Shown: positions 10,451-22,869, counted from the stretch's first letter. The stretch: DNA of 64,000 nucleotides from Pyricularia pennisetigena (GCF_004337985.1 NC_043741.1:7167126-7231125), one strand, 5' to 3'. Notes: generated by a model not told the origin, from the letters alone. Numbers and translations are program-made.

Positions 10451-11020
10451 TGTTAATTATATGCGTTATTTAGCATATAATAGGTCCATTTTTATTTGTA
10501 TATAAACTATAATAAATAGTGCCGAAATGGGGTTGTTGGGGCTGTCGGATTTTCTATTATATTTTGTGTATATGTTGCAGGAATTAGGATTTAAAATTAG
10601 CGAATGGGGTTTCACCTTATACCGGGTTTAATACCTACCCTGTATTAACGAGTCAGCTACCCTGTATTTGGTTGAAATCTTCACCAAATTAGCAAATTAG
10701 TGCGAACCCAGAAATGGTTTGTATGGAAATAAAGGTGTTTTTTCAACAACGTATATAAAATAATTTTTCGGAAAATCGTGTGCGGCACCGGAACCTTTTG
10801 CGGGGTGCGGACCCCCATTTCGATGTCGGAGAGTATATAAGGGAGATAAAGCAAAATTTCCCCACCAATTAGTTAAATTTATTAATCCCAAAATTAGTGA
10901 ACCACTTTAGTGGATTTAGTGCATTTAAGCCCTGTAATTGCAGGCTTTTACAGCGCAATTTGCACTACGCCGCACCTAGGCTAATGCCTTAACCCCTGTT
11001 AGCGACCCATATTGTCAACA
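10451..11020 (+). repeat. Copia-2 3' LTR
   Basis: TGTTAATTATATGCG to CATATTGTCAACA, about 570 bp, preceded by its polypurine tract. A TATATAA lies near 10499. It lands in Ty3/gypsy DNA that begins at 11021. Confidence 0.9.
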
Positions 11021-11661
11021 ATATTGGAACGACAAATACGCTAAATTAAAATTTTATCTAAATTTAATTCCATTTTAAAATACCGATTAGGGATATACCC
11101 GATAATCCCCGACGCGCTATGGAAACGAAAACAGGACGAAATTAACGAAAAGAAAACGACAATATTACGCCCAATACCCGGTATAACTATAAATGGTATT
11201 TTTCAAACATTACCACAAAATACATTACCGGCGGTCCCGGAAAAAATATTTATATTCCAGCAATTTTATATAGCGGGATTTTGGAACGAAATAATAGAAA
11301 AAACCCGGTATACACTTATAAACGTGACGCGGCCAAATAAAATATATACGATTCCTACCCGAAACCGAAACGACAGTATAAATAACGGACTATTTGATAA
11401 ATATTTCCAGTACGCTATTATATAAAAACCGCTTTTAATTACCGAATTGGGAACCCTTAATTACGGCACTTTTGCAACGGACCCACGAATCCCCAATAAT
11501 ATTACGACCAGACACGTCGGGTCGGTACTAAGGAGGCCAGGCGGGGTTACACCCCTCCTAACGACAATCGACCAGAGAAGACACCGACCGACAGGAAACA
11601 GAATTATATAAAAGATCACGTAACCCCACGTAACCGCCAAAAAAACGATACAATTAATATA
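11021..11661 (+). mobile_element. Gypsy-A 3' region, left part
   Basis: Unlike copia. The last ~150 bp, from CGGGTCGGTAC (about 11519), match 59170-59310, which precedes the gypsy-C LTR, so this is the region upstream of a gypsy 3' LTR. A weak Pro/Asn/Thr-rich reading (11180-11520) has no family I recognise. Interrupted at ATATA by the copia solo LTR and resumed at 12215. Confidence 0.6.
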
Positions 11662-12214
11662 TGTTAACAATATGGGCTGCTAACAGGGGATTAGGCATTA
11701 GCCTAGGTGCGGCGTGGTGCTAATTGCCTTATAAAAACCTGTAATTACAGGGTTTGTATACACTAAATTCACTAATTTGGGATTAATAAATTTGATTCAT
11801 TGGTGGGGGAAACTTTGCTTTATTTCCCTTACATACTCTCCGACATCGAAATGGGGGTCCGCTCGCCAGAAAACGTTCCGGTGCCGCACACGATTTTCCG
11901 AAAAATTATTTTGTATACGTTGTTGAAAAAACACCCTTATTTCCATACAAACTATTTTTGGGTTCGCACTGATTTGCTGATTTGGTGAAAATTTCAACCC
12001 GGTACAGGGTAGCTGACTCGTAAGTGCAGGGTGGGTATTAAACCCGGTACAGGGTGAAACCCCACTCGCTGTCTTTGAATCGCAATTGCTGCAACACACA
12101 AAATATAACAGAAAATCTGACAACCTCAACAGCCCCATTTCGGCACTATTTATTGTGGCTTATATACAAATAAAGGTGGACCCATTATATGCTAAATAAC
12201 GCATATAATTAACA
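11662..12214 (-). repeat. Copia solo LTR in gypsy-A
   Basis: 553 bp, reading TGTTAACAATATGG to ATAATTAACA on the plus strand, so the LTR points to the minus strand. A clean 5-bp duplication ATATA (11657-11661 and 12215-12219) proves an independent insertion followed by LTR-LTR recombination. Confidence 0.92.
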
Positions 12215-12250
12215 ATATATTACATATTAATTATAATAGAATAAAAGATA

Positions 12251-12500
12251 TGCTGGTTATGGGATATATTACACATATTACATTCAGGACAACAGACTAT
12301 ATAAAGACACGTTTATTACCATATAAATAAAACTTAACTTAGGATTATTTAGCAGTATATAACTAACCACCTACCCAAGAATCGATTATAATTTCACCCC
12401 AATTATTAAATCACCCCAATTACCCAATCCAAACGCTTAATTGTTTTAACCCACTATATTTTACCCTAAAAACAGGGCACCCGATACTTTAATCGTAACA
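12251..12500 (+). repeat. Gypsy-A LTR
   Basis: About 250 bp from TGCTGGTTATGGGATATATT to TTTAATCGTAACA. It matches 59350-59597 and, inverted, 16079-16200. A TATATAA promoter motif lies near 12299, and gag follows within 250 bp. Boundaries are inferred from TG...CA and from the ends of similarity. Confidence 0.7.
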
Positions 12501-13680
12501 TTTTAACTGCTTTGGTTTAATATTTTGCTTTAAATTATACCGAATAATATCGCCGAAACAATATTTTCCAACAAAACCACCCCTTAAACCCCTTTTACCA
12601 TTGACGCTCCGGCCAACGCTAACGCATTGCGCCAAATAATCGCGACGCTTTAAGCAGAAAATCAATAATTCCAGGAACGGGTAACCGAACAAATTAATCG
12701 AATTAATAAAAATTATATTAAATACCCTTTATTATTACCTTATAATAGCATCCCAGGTATTTTGCAGGGATTTTTTACAGGAACCCGGGCCTATTTTCAC
12801 TTTAACGAAAATAATTTCGATAATAACGTAAACAAAATTATTTATATAACCTCGCTATTAAAAGGCGATGCGCTCGCCTGGTTCGAGCCAATTTTACGAA
12901 ATTATTTGGACCACAATAAGGAAAAAAACCGTAAAGTTAAAATTAACCCCATTTTCGACGATTACGAAAATTTCGAAGAATGTTTTAAAGGAATATTCGG
13001 TAGCCCAAACGAGGAACGCACGGTTAAACGTAAATTAATGCGCCTTATTTAAACCAACTCGGTATCCAAATATGCCAGTGAATTTTGACCAATTACCGCC
13101 AAATTATTATAGAACTCCGAAACCCTAATATAACGCTTTTATACGGAATTTAAAAAAAAAGTTAAAAACGAATTTGTTAAAAAAAACGGCCCGACACTGT
13201 AACCGAATACGTAAAATTAGCAGTTAAAATCGATAACCGATTTTACGAACGAAAATTGGAACGACGCGAAAAACGCAGCGTATAAGGACCAATTTTGCGA
13301 TAAACCAATACGGGACGCAAATACTAATACCTTAAACCGTTTCGTTAATATATCATTTCGTACGGAATATATAACGGACCTATGGATTTGAACGCGATAT
13401 AATATAAAGAATTTCGCAAAAATCCTAAAAATAGCAAATGTTTCAAATACGATAAACCAGGATATATCGTCAAATTTTATCCCAAAAACGCTTTAAATTT
13501 ATATCCTGATTTTATAACCGGATACCAGAACAATACCCCCGACTCCAAAAAACCACGAGAATTAAACGCCACCACCCATTAATAAATATAACCGGAATAA
13601 AACAGTTTAATAAACTGGACTATATATTACGACGACAACTGTACGACCCATAATAACGTAAAAATGGACGCAGGATAATA
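12501..13680 (+). pseudogene. gag: Gypsy-A gag remnant
   Basis: A 96-codon open piece (12762-13052) has the retrotransposon-gag pattern KGDALAWFEPILRNYL and EECFKGIFGSPNEERT. Further gag follows in the same frame with TAA stops. A zinc-knuckle-like CFKYDKPGYIVKF (about 13440-13478) has lost one Cys to Tyr. The same gag start is present inverted at 15239-16078. Not functional. Confidence 0.8.
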
Positions 13681-14927
13681 TTTATAAAAACCCAAAAACA
13701 CCCGGATTTTAGCAATAGGAGACCACGTACTTATTAAAGCCAGACCTCCAATATAATTACGTAAACAAAACGCCAAATTACCCGAATTTACGGAATCGGA
13801 TACCTTAAAAAAATTAAAACCAAAATTATTGGGATAAACCTATTATATCCGGATAATTTAACAAACCCCAACGGACGAATCCAATAACGAATTAAAAAAC
13901 AAATCCAAGGAAAAAAACTATATCCCCAACCTTACATAATGCAGCAAGGGAAAATAACCCCTGTATATACGAAAAAGAACTTGTCGATTTATACCGAAAC
14001 GACCAATTATTGCAATTCCCCGGAATACTATTTCGAATACAAATATAAAACCCTATAAAATTAATTAATCCAACCTCCGGAAACCACCCAATTTTGGATA
14101 TTAAACATCCCAAATATATAAAAATCTTTTGGGCAAAATGTTTTCGAAATAATTGCGGAATGCATTTTAGTAAAAAAATAATCCACGATTGTTTCCTATA
14201 ACGATGCAAAACGACAGGTATATATAAAATATATATTACCACTCAATTACCCCATTGGGACGTTAAAATAAGATTTAATACCGAATTAGCGGTAATTTTC
14301 ACCCCTTATAACGATTACCTTATAATATAATATAATTAAAAACGATTTCCATAATACGAATACACCCGAAATATTTGCAAAATATATATATTAGCCAAAG
14401 CACAGGCATCATACGAAATAAAATTACGATAACCAGAACCCGCACTTATAATTAAAATCGTGTGGAACCTTAACGTTAGAAATAACGAAATACCTACGAA
14501 CGTACGAAAAACGCCTGCACCAATAGGGCACCGATTTAATAAAGTTAGAATTAGAACCAGTTATACGCCCCGAAATAAAAAAATAAGGACCCACGACGCG
14601 AGTCCAGCAAATTAAACAATTAAAACAGCCAAACGGTATAGGGTACCAGACGGTAGTAATAAAAACGGATTAAAGAACCCTAAACGTTACGCAAATAATA
14701 AAGGCAGTACACGAATATATATTCTTAAATATACGATTTAATGGAAGACTTATACGATCGCTTTTTATTAGCGGAGCATAAAACAATTACATTTTTCCAA
14801 AAATCGTGAAAAAACGACGAATACTTTAATAATAAAAAAAAAACTATATCGACTATAAACCGTAAAAGGAAAAACAATTTTATACGGGAACGGTATTATC
14901 GAAATAAAAGCCGTACACCTTTGGATG
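13681..14927 (+). other. Gypsy-A region downstream of gag, undetermined
   Basis: Heavily mutated, with no readable protease or RT motif. A plus-strand reading around 13980-14250 (NPIKLINPTSGNHPILDI and nearby) suggests former coding DNA interrupted by TAA codons. It ends at the copia LTR fragment. It could be an additional gag-linked domain or an unrelated insertion. Confidence 0.4.
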
Positions 14928-15238
14928 TGTTAACAATATGGGTTACTAACAGGGGTTGAGGCATTAGCCTAGGTGCGGCGTGGTCCTAGTTGCGTTGTAA
15001 AAACCTATAATTACAGGGCTTATATACACTAAATTCACTAATTTTGGGATTAATAGATTTAATTTATTGGTGGGGGAGACTTTGCTTTATCTCCCTTACA
15101 TATTTTCCGACATCGAAGTGGGGGTCCGCACCCCGCAAAGGGTTCCGGTGCCGCACACGATTTTCCGAAAAATTATTTTATATACGTTGTTGAAAAAACA
15201 CCTTTATTTCCATACAAACCATTTCTGGGTTCGCACTA
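14928..15238 (-). repeat. Copia LTR fragment
   Basis: Starts TGTTAACAATATGGG and follows the copia LTR to GGTTCGCACTAA, then switches abruptly to inverted gypsy gag. The remaining ~245 bp are missing, so the junction is a deletion or recombination point. Confidence 0.88.
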
Positions 15239-15398
15239 ACCGGGCGAATATATCGCTTTTTAATAATAAAACTGCGTAAATAACCTTATTTGCGTTATTA
15301 TCGAAACTGTCCTCGTTAAAATAAAAAAAGGCCCGGGTTTTTGTAAAAGTCCCTATAAAATACCTGGGGTGCTATCGTCATATAATAGTAAAAAATAT

Positions 15399-15498
15399 TG
15401 TTGATTATGCCGCTGTTCAATTGGCTGCGCGCATGAAAAATGCAGCCGACTGCACTGAACGTGCGGTCGCAGGGCCTTTATAAAGCCTGTACTTAACA
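15399..15498 (-). repeat. TRIM terminal direct repeat (downstream LTR in minus orientation)
   Basis: 100 bp, TGTTGATTATGCCGCTG to GCCTGTACTTAACA. It differs from its partner by only a few transitions, which points to a recent insertion relative to the surrounding gypsy DNA. Confidence 0.85.
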
Positions 15499-15751
15499 CC
15501 ACCCCTCAAACGTTATTTAGGGAGCCCGGACCTGAAAATAAATTTGTTTTTTATATTACGTAACCCTAAACAAGCAACTTCATTTTAATAGTGGGTTTAC
15601 CAATATGGGTCGGCCTCCATTAGGTAAAACTTATTGCTTAGGCTAACGAAGGGCAATTGCTCGTTACCATTAAGGCGCAAAATGCATGCACGCAACGGGA
15701 ATTGAATTTGCGACCAATTCGGAGGTCGGCGCTACACGGGATTTTATAATC

Positions 15752-15851
15752 TGTTAATTATGCCGCTGTTCAATTGGCTGCGCGCATGAAAAATGCAGCC
15801 GACTGCACTTAACGTGCGGTCGCAGGGCCTTTATAAGGCCTGTACTTAACA
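15752..15851 (-). repeat. TRIM terminal direct repeat (upstream LTR in minus orientation)
   Basis: 100 bp, TGTTAATTATGCCGCTG to GCCTGTACTTAACA, followed by the target duplication AATAT. Confidence 0.85.
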
Positions 15852-16078
15852 AATATTTTATATAATTCCTATTAATTCGATTAATTTATTCGGTTATTCG
15901 TTCCTGGAATTGTTAATTTTCCGTTTAAAGCGTCGCAACTATTTGGGGCAAAACGTAAGCGTTGGCCGGAACGTTAATGGTAAAGGGGGTTTAAAGGGTA
16001 ATTTTGTTGGAAAACATTGTTTCGGCGATATTGCTCGGTATATTCTAAGGCAAATTACTGAATAAAAGCATTTAAAAT

Positions 16079-16200
16079 ATTACGATTAAATTATTAATAG
16101 CCTGTTTTTAGGGTAAAATATAATAGGTTGAAACAATTAAACGTTTAGGCTGGGTAATTGGGGTTTTTAATAACTGGGGTGAAATTATAATCGTTTTTAA
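16079..16200 (-). repeat. Gypsy LTR fragment, inverted
   Basis: The reverse complement matches 12370-12500, the right half of the gypsy LTR. It is truncated at about 16200. Confidence 0.7.
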
Positions 16201-16514
16201 CAAATATTAAATTAGTTTAAAATATTAAATTAATTGCTGCTCGGCAATCCCAAAATCGAATTTGTTTGTACAGTAATACATATGTCCTTAAATATTTAGG
16301 TAATTATTTCGTGTAAATAATTATAATTTTTTGGGGTAATTACGGCCAGGGGTAATTTATTTTTTGGCAGTGACCGTAATTACCTTTTTTCGGTGATCGG
16401 GTTAGGGTTCCTTATTTCATTATTACGTGACCTGGTATGTCTCAGTTTTTGCTCGTGTTTGAAGATTCCCGCTAATTCCCGCCTGCGTTCCGACACTCCT
16501 TTTTTTGCCCAATA
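16201..16514. other. Unassigned AT-rich stretch with a small hairpin
   Basis: No gene seen. GGTAATTACGG and CCGTAATTACC (about 16333-16384) can pair over a ~28-bp loop. The left edge of the E1 transposon should lie in the last 50-100 bp but is too mutated to place. Confidence 0.4.
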
Positions 16515-18180
16515 GTGTCGTCGCAATCCTGGTCGTAACATGTACCTTTGGGTCCTTTTAAAAAAAACGCTCTGGTTCAGGTCTAAGGTCAATTTGTCGA
16601 TTTTCGCCGTTTATGGCGGTATTTTTGGCCTTTTTGCGATCTACACTCCCTTATTATTCCACAACCACGCAAAATATTGAAAAAAGAAAACATCATTAAA
16701 GATAGGAGTTGGTAGGCCTTTTTCATAAATCTAAGATCTTTTGTATACGGTTTGTTAATCAACAGTTTGATACCACCTGCCCTTAATCCATTAATGGCGG
16801 TACTGTTTTTTGACCTTTTTTTCGATTTTCGATTTTTTTTAAAATTATTTTTAATTTTGATCCAAGTTTTATAATTCATGCACGTGGAGGGTCGTATATA
16901 AATATATACCATTAAATCTAATCTTGATATATATTACGTACTATATAAGCAGTTTAATAAGCGGATAGGCAAAGTATACACTTTTTGTATTTAATTTACA
17001 ACCAAAACTCGTTTATATTTTTACCAATTTAAATAATCATGAAACCAAAGCCTCAGGTACCGGATTACGTATGTAAACAGACGGCCGCTTTTGATCCAAT
17101 ATATAATTCTGGCTTTAAAAGCTTTTTTATATTAGAAAATGCTAAATGTGTATTTTATATTTTTTCTTGCTTTATTTAATTCATTTTATATTACTTTTGT
17201 TTTGCAGCCAAACCTTTTGGGTTTAGCACTTGGGGGGTGGCATACATATATACAGTATAGTACTGCAGCCTGGTACACATATCCGATTATATAAGCCGTT
17301 AAATAAGCAGATAGGTAAGGTATATTTATTTTTGTATATAATTTACAATCCAAACGCTTTTATATTCTTACCAATTTTACCATTAATAGAGCCAAACCTT
17401 TAACGAGTGGACTACGTGTATGAATGAGCGTCAACGTAAAGCCGATTTATAATACCCGCGTTTTTATTTTTTCATATAAAGAAATGCTAAATTTGTGTTA
17501 TTTTTCCATTTTCTGCTTTATTTAATTGAGTAAAGTTTATAAAAAAAGGGTTAAATAACACTTACTCATAAATAAATAAAAGAATCGATACATTAAAGCT
17601 CTTTTCAATTTTGTTAATCTTTGCGTAAATTACTCTGTTTTTCAATAGATTATCAGTTGATATATAAATATTAATAAAGCTTTTATTTTAACCGATAATT
17701 GCATGCACTTTGTAGATTCAGGCCCGCTAGGCTTTAAATACCGTGACTTAGTTTTGAGTCAATATTATATACCACTATTCAAAATAATAATTAAATATAA
17801 TGAAATTTTACAAATTTTACTAAATATTTAAATATCTTTCTAAATACACTGGCTACAGGAACGCGGTCCCGAGTGAAGAGTCACCAATCTCCAATTGATT
17901 CGACGCAGGTTATTTTATATTTTTTTTGATTTTTATTTATTTTCTTATTAGAATATTCAACTGCATACTATCGTTATACCATTTTGTTTTTGCTATTATA
18001 GTGCGAATACAATGTATATACCCGCTATAAACGGCGAAATGCGACAAGTTGTCCTCAGACTAGAACGAGCGCGTTCTTTTCGGCCAATGTAATTGGTCGA
18101 AAAACCATGTGGCTGAAAGGTACATGGAGCGTTCGGTCCCCACTGCGAAGCAGGGGGGTCTAGTCTCAGCACTCAGATTA
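16515..18180 (+). mobile_element. E1: degenerate copy of the E DNA-transposon family
   Basis: Homologous to E3 from the segment GTACCTTTGGGTCC onward, through both internal CACGTGG modules, to the right end GGGGGGTCTAGTCTCAGCACTCAGATTA. The right terminus keeps the subterminal block but its TIR reads CTCAGATTA instead of CTGAGACTA. The left terminus has decayed. It sits in a copia LTR that resumes at 18181. Confidence 0.75.
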
Positions 18181-18500
18181 GGCCCGCACGCTAGAAAGCG
18201 ATCCGGTACCGCAAACGATTTTCCGAAGAATTATTTTGTATGGGTTTTGCAAAAAAACACCATTACTGCCATATAAACCATTTTTGGGTTCGCACGCAGT
18301 GGCACAGGGTAATAAATGCGTAATTGCAAAGTGAGTATTATACCCGGTATAGGGTAAACCCCATTCGCTGACCTTTACATTTCAATTTCTATAAATATAA
18401 ATTTAATGGAGAATCCAATAACCCCATTTCGGCATCGTATATTGTGGATTAAAAATAAATAACAATAGATTCATTACATATAACCGAATGCATATAATAA
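18181..18500 (-). repeat. Copia LTR fragment next to E1
   Basis: Matches the copia LTR from the GCCCGCACGCTAGAAAGCG segment to its start region (GCATATAATAAATA), in minus orientation and diverged. The part left of E1 is not found on the other side. Confidence 0.75.
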
Positions 18501-18729
18501 ATATAAATACCTTTAATATCGCATTATGTCTATATAATTTACTATTATTTGTTATAATAAATAAGTTATAGCAGAATATATTGGAAGATAAAGAAATATA
18601 TCTAACATTCTAAGATTAGCATAACGAAAGAAGCTATTATAGCGGTTTCTGCGGTTAAGAAATAATAAAAATCCAAATATCGTAACGCAGTTTACCCTAT
18701 ATTCCTACGACATTTATTTGTTATTTTGC

Positions 18730-18950
18730 TTGCATATTTAAATGAATTCAGTGGTTATACAATTATTTCTGCGTATGCAGTGTATATATAATGCGAATAT
18801 AGTATAAATACTTGCAAACGCGGCGAAATACAACAACATGTCCTTACTTGAAAACGAACGCGATTTTTTCTGCTAGTGTACCTGGTCGAAAGACCATGTG
18901 GTTAAAAGGTATATGGAGCGTTCGGACCCCGCAAAGGTCTAGTTTAAACA
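18730..18950 (+). repeat. Fragment of an E right end
   Basis: Carries the sequence near the E right end (GCGGCGAAATACAACAACATG, the GGTCGAAAGACCATGTGG segment and GGAGCGTTCGG), then is cut at about 18950 before the TIR. An older relic than E2-E7. The 18501-18729 stretch before it is AT-rich with nothing recognisable. Confidence 0.65.
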
Positions 18951-19026
18951 TTAAAATTAACATAAAGCTACAATTGACCACAATTGGGGAATTCTGGGCT
19001 TTAAGGGAAAAATTTAAAACGAAGTA

Positions 19027-20285
19027 CAGTGGGGGGACATTAATATCGACTCCGCTTTATTTTTCGCGTTCCAAACGCGACTCTCCTCCAACGCATCTGC
19101 TACTTCAAACACATCGTGTATGCGCACCATGGCTACCAGACGTAATCTAAGTCAATATTCCCCTTATAAACGCACTACAGTTGCTACAAAATATAATTTA
19201 GGTTAAACCAAAACCATTTTGGCCTTAAAATATGATGTGCCCCGTAATAACGCATTCGCAATCGCGTCGCGTTACGAACATCAGATATCCGGCCGGTCAC
19301 GCCCTCGGCCCGGGCGCCCCTTTAAATTAACAAAACGCGATTTCGACTTTTATATGGATATAATCGGTCGAAATCCCTTCGTTACCGCATAAAAACTTAT
19401 CCAGGACTTCGGTCTAGCATACACAAAACGCATTATAAACCGGAAATTTAAAAAAAGGGTTTACAATTATTTACCCGCATTTCGGAGGCCGAAGTTTATT
19501 GCAATTGACGCTGCAAAACGCCTGGAATTTGCCCGTAAATGGGTTGATTAACCGTTACGTCGATGGAAACAATGGATTTTAGCGACGAATCGACTATATA
19601 ACGTGGTAACGGTGAACGTATTAAATACGTATGGGTTAAAAAAATGTATATTGAACCCCTTTTTTTTACTACGGGATATGAATTAATTTATATATATTGG
19701 AGGGAAAACGCCTGTTACCAAAAAAGTACAATTTAAGGCCAAATTTACACGGTATTTACAAATGTTTTGGGGTGCGTTTAATTACAGCAATCGCACTTTT
19801 TTATGGGCTATAAGCAGGGACTTTTTTGCAAAAAGGAAAGGTATTACAGCCGATATAGTGCTCGATTACCTGCAGGAAAATTTACCTACAATATGCGAAC
19901 CTGGGAGCGTATTTATACAGGATAACGCTCTTACCCATATGGCCCGTAAGATGCAAAATTGGTTGCACGAATGGGTTTTGGAAAACGGGGTCGAATTAAT
20001 TTCCTGGCCGGTTTATAGCCCTAATTTGAATTTTATAGAAAACCTATAAAAGCTTTTTAAAAAGAAAATATATAAGCGGTACAATGAACTGGAGGTAATA
20101 TTTAAAAGTGTAGCGTTAAAAAGGGCCCTAATACGTGCAGCTATCGAAATTTGGGAAGATTTAGATGAAAAGGTTTTTCAACGGTTTATAGAAAGCATAA
20201 ACCGCAGGTTACAGGCTGTTATCGATGCAAACGGGTGGTATACCAAATATTGATATAGGTCCTAGAGAATACCAGATTCTGATTT
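19027..20285 (+). mobile_element. Tc1-type DNA transposon remnant
   Basis: A TA dinucleotide (19025-19026) precedes CAGTGGGGGGACATTAATATC, a typical Tc1-class terminus. The matching right terminus is only faintly visible near 20254-20280 (TATTGATATAGGTCC). The element encodes the transposase at 19129-20253. The right end is uncertain by tens of bases. Confidence 0.7.
19129..20253 (+). pseudogene. Tc1-like DDE transposase, frameshifted
   Basis: Cut-and-paste transposase that would bind the element ends and excise at TA. The ATG at 19129 is followed by a helix-turn-helix region with the GRPFKLTKRDFDFYM linker. A frameshift near 19570 precedes FSDES (first catalytic Asp, about 19575). A second shift lies near 19680. 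Then FIQDNALTHMARKMQNWL (second Asp, about 19921) and WPVYSPNLNFIENL (catalytic Glu, about 20038) remain in one open stretch of 95 codons. I count 38 residues between the second Asp and the Glu. Three or more stops replace Gln or Trp. Dead. Confidence 0.85.
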
Positions 20286-20366
20286 ATTTATACGTATTTT
20301 CATTTATATTTTTGCATATAAATTGAACGCGTGGCCGGTGATTAAAGATTGGGCTATATATTGGCC

Positions 20367-22211
20367 TAGTCTCGGGGCTCATCCCTGAAGCCCAGAGCTC
20401 CACAATTGGTCCACTTTGTGGCTCAATTGCGGCTTTGCAATGTACCTGTGGGTCCATCCAAAGAACACTCTGGTTCAGGTCTGAGGACAACTTGTCGATT
20501 TTCGCCGTTTATGGCGGTATTTTTGGCCTTTTTTCGACCGACATTCCTTTATTATTCCACAATTACGCAAAATATTAAAAAGAGAAAATATCGTTGAAAA
20601 TAGCGTTTAGTATTGCTATTAGCAGCGATTTGATTTATATTTTTATTTTTTATAATGGCCGAATTCGATACCACCTGCCCTTAATCCGTTTATAGCGGTA
20701 CTGTTTTTTCGATTTTTTTCCGATTTTCGATTTCTTTTAATATTATTTTTAATTTTTGACCAAATTTTATACTTTTTGCACGTGGAGGGTCGTATAAATG
20801 TATTTATCGCTATTAGAAGTTTTGGTGCATATACCAAATTATATAAACAGTTAAATAAGCGGATAGGCAAAGTATATATTTTTTTATATATAATTTACAA
20901 TGGAAACTCGTTTATAGTTTTACCAGTTTTAACGATAATGAAACCAAAACTTCAGAAACTCGATTACGTATATAAACAAACGTCTCAATCCAACCCCCTT
21001 TATAATATCGGCTTTAAAAACTGTTTAATAAAAAGAAATGCCAAATGTGTATTTTATAAATCTTTTTGCTTTATTTGATTAATTCTATATTATTCTTGTT
21101 TTGCAGCCATAATTTGTGGTTTTTGCACGTGGGGGGTGGCATATATATATCTAATATAATGTCACATTTTGGTATGTATGCCTAATCATATAAGCCGTTA
21201 AATATGCGAATAGGTAAAATATATCCAATTTTATATATATTTTACAATGGAAATGCCTTTACATTTTTACCAATTTTAATATTAATAAAACCAAAGTTTG
21301 CAAAGGTGGATAATGTATCTAAGCAAACGTTAACGTAAAACCCGATTTATCATACCGGCCCTTTTTATTTTTTTATATAAAAAAATGCTAAATTTTTATC
21401 ATTTTTATATTTATTGCTTCATTAAATTAAATAAAATTTATAAAAAAAAAGAAAAATAAATTTTTTAGTAAATTAATAAAAAATGCCTGGATTAAGCTTT
21501 CTTTTAATCTTACCAATATTTGCGTAAATTATTTAGGTTTTTAACAAAATGTTAATTAATATAAAAATATTAATAAAACTTTGGTTTTAATCGATAATTT
21601 TATGCACTTTGCAGTATTAGGGCTGCCAGGCTATAAATTCTGTAACTAAAGTTATAATTCATATTATATACTATTATTCAGAATAAAAATTAAATATAAT
21701 GAAAAATTACAAATTTTACTTAATATTTTAATATCTTTTCAAACCCAGTGGCTATAGAAACGCGGCCGGCATCTAAATAATCAACAAACTACAGTAAATT
21801 TAACGCAAGTTACAATATATTTTTATAATTTTTATTTATTTTTTTACACGAATATTTAATTGCATGCTATGGGTATACCATTTTCTTTTACCATTATAAT
21901 GCGAATATAATGTATATACCCGCCACAAACGAAAAAATACCACAAATTATCCTTATATTAATAAAATAATCATTAGCGATGTCGTAACATCAAATATATT
22001 ATTAAGAATACCATTATAAACGGCGAAATGCGACAAATTATCGTTGGTGGTACCGCCATGAACGGCGAAATGCGACAAAATGTCCTCAGATTAGATCGAG
22101 CGCGATCTTTTCGGCCAATGTAATTGGTCGAAAAGCCATGTGGCTAAAAGGTATATGGAGCGTTCGGTCCCCACTGCGAAGCAGGGGGGTCTAGTCTGAG
22201 CACTGAGACTA
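20367..22211 (+). mobile_element. E2: DNA transposon of the E family
   Basis: 1845 bp from TAGTCTCGGGGCTCATCC to GTCTGAGCACTGAGACTA. Two diverged internal modules start with CACGTGG at 20779 and 21126. The flanks ATATTGGCC and GAAAAATGT do not match, unlike E3 and E5-E7, so the original target duplication has been lost or the copy is recombinant. No coding region. Apparent small frames recur only because copies are similar. Confidence 0.88.
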
Positions 22212-22869
22212 GAAAAATGTACAATAATCGAAAGGTAATAGTCTTACCTATCCCCTTAATATACATGGGCAAAAATATTTCAAGCAAACGTGGAAAGATT
22301 TTCCGAAAATGTTTTCTTTCTCATTATAAATAACCATTTTATTGTTAATATTTGCCTTCAATTATTAGCATAACCAAATATATTATAGTTTTATTATTTA
22401 ATTAACTTTTTTCAAGCGTCGTAAATCCAAATGGGGGTCGTCTGGGGGTCGCCTACCTTTTTAAAATTAAATTCGCAAAAATTATTATAAACTGTATAAA
22501 AATAGCCTCCTTTTTATTTAATAATTTTATATTTCGGCTTTTATTATTTCAATTACTCGTTGGAAGTTTTATGCACATATATAATTTTATTTCGGCACAA
22601 TCATTACCATAGATATAATTATCAAATCTTATAAGGCCCGCATTATTGGATATTAATGTAAAAGAAAGAACCTTTACCCTTGCTATTACTAAAAATTGCA
22701 AATTTTGAAGAATATAAAGCAAAGCGTAATTAGCCAAAGCCAACGGTTTTATTCCATTATTTCTTTGCTGTTAAACAGAAAAATCTAGTTTATATTACCA
22801 CGTATTACTTTTTTAAAATTACAATTATTTTAACATTTATATAATTAACCTTTCTCCCGCAACTAAACC
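22212..22869. other. AT-rich upstream region of the M35-like gene
   Basis: Non-repetitive within this window and free of transposon signatures, so it is probably native. It contains a TTTATATAA box at about 22837, 33 bp before the ATG, followed by a pyrimidine stretch TTTCTCCC, as in fungal core promoters. A repeated phrase GGGGGTCG(T/C)C lies at about 22434-22456. Confidence 0.5.

Larger units (their letters stand above)
15399..15851 (-). mobile_element. TRIM: 453-bp miniature LTR retrotransposon
   Basis: Two 100-bp direct repeats (15399-15498 and 15752-15851) begin TGTT and end AACA, and enclose about 253 bp without coding capacity. The 5-bp duplication AATAT abuts both ends (15394-15398 and 15852-15856). 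On the minus strand the purine run GAGGGGTGG lies directly before the downstream repeat, as a polypurine tract should, and the repeat has a TTATAAAG box. The internal region includes a tRNA-T-arm-like AATTCAATTCCCG on the minus strand. A solo repeat of the same family is at 26460-26559. Confidence 0.85.
15239..16078 (-). pseudogene. Gypsy gag N-terminal fragment, split by a TRIM
   Basis: The reverse complement matches 12560-12890 of gypsy-A (SIPGI and the FDNNVNKIIY region) in two pieces, 15239-15398 and 15857-16078. The gap is exactly the 453-bp element with AATAT on both sides. Together with 16079-16200 it is a second, inverted gypsy copy. Confidence 0.75.
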
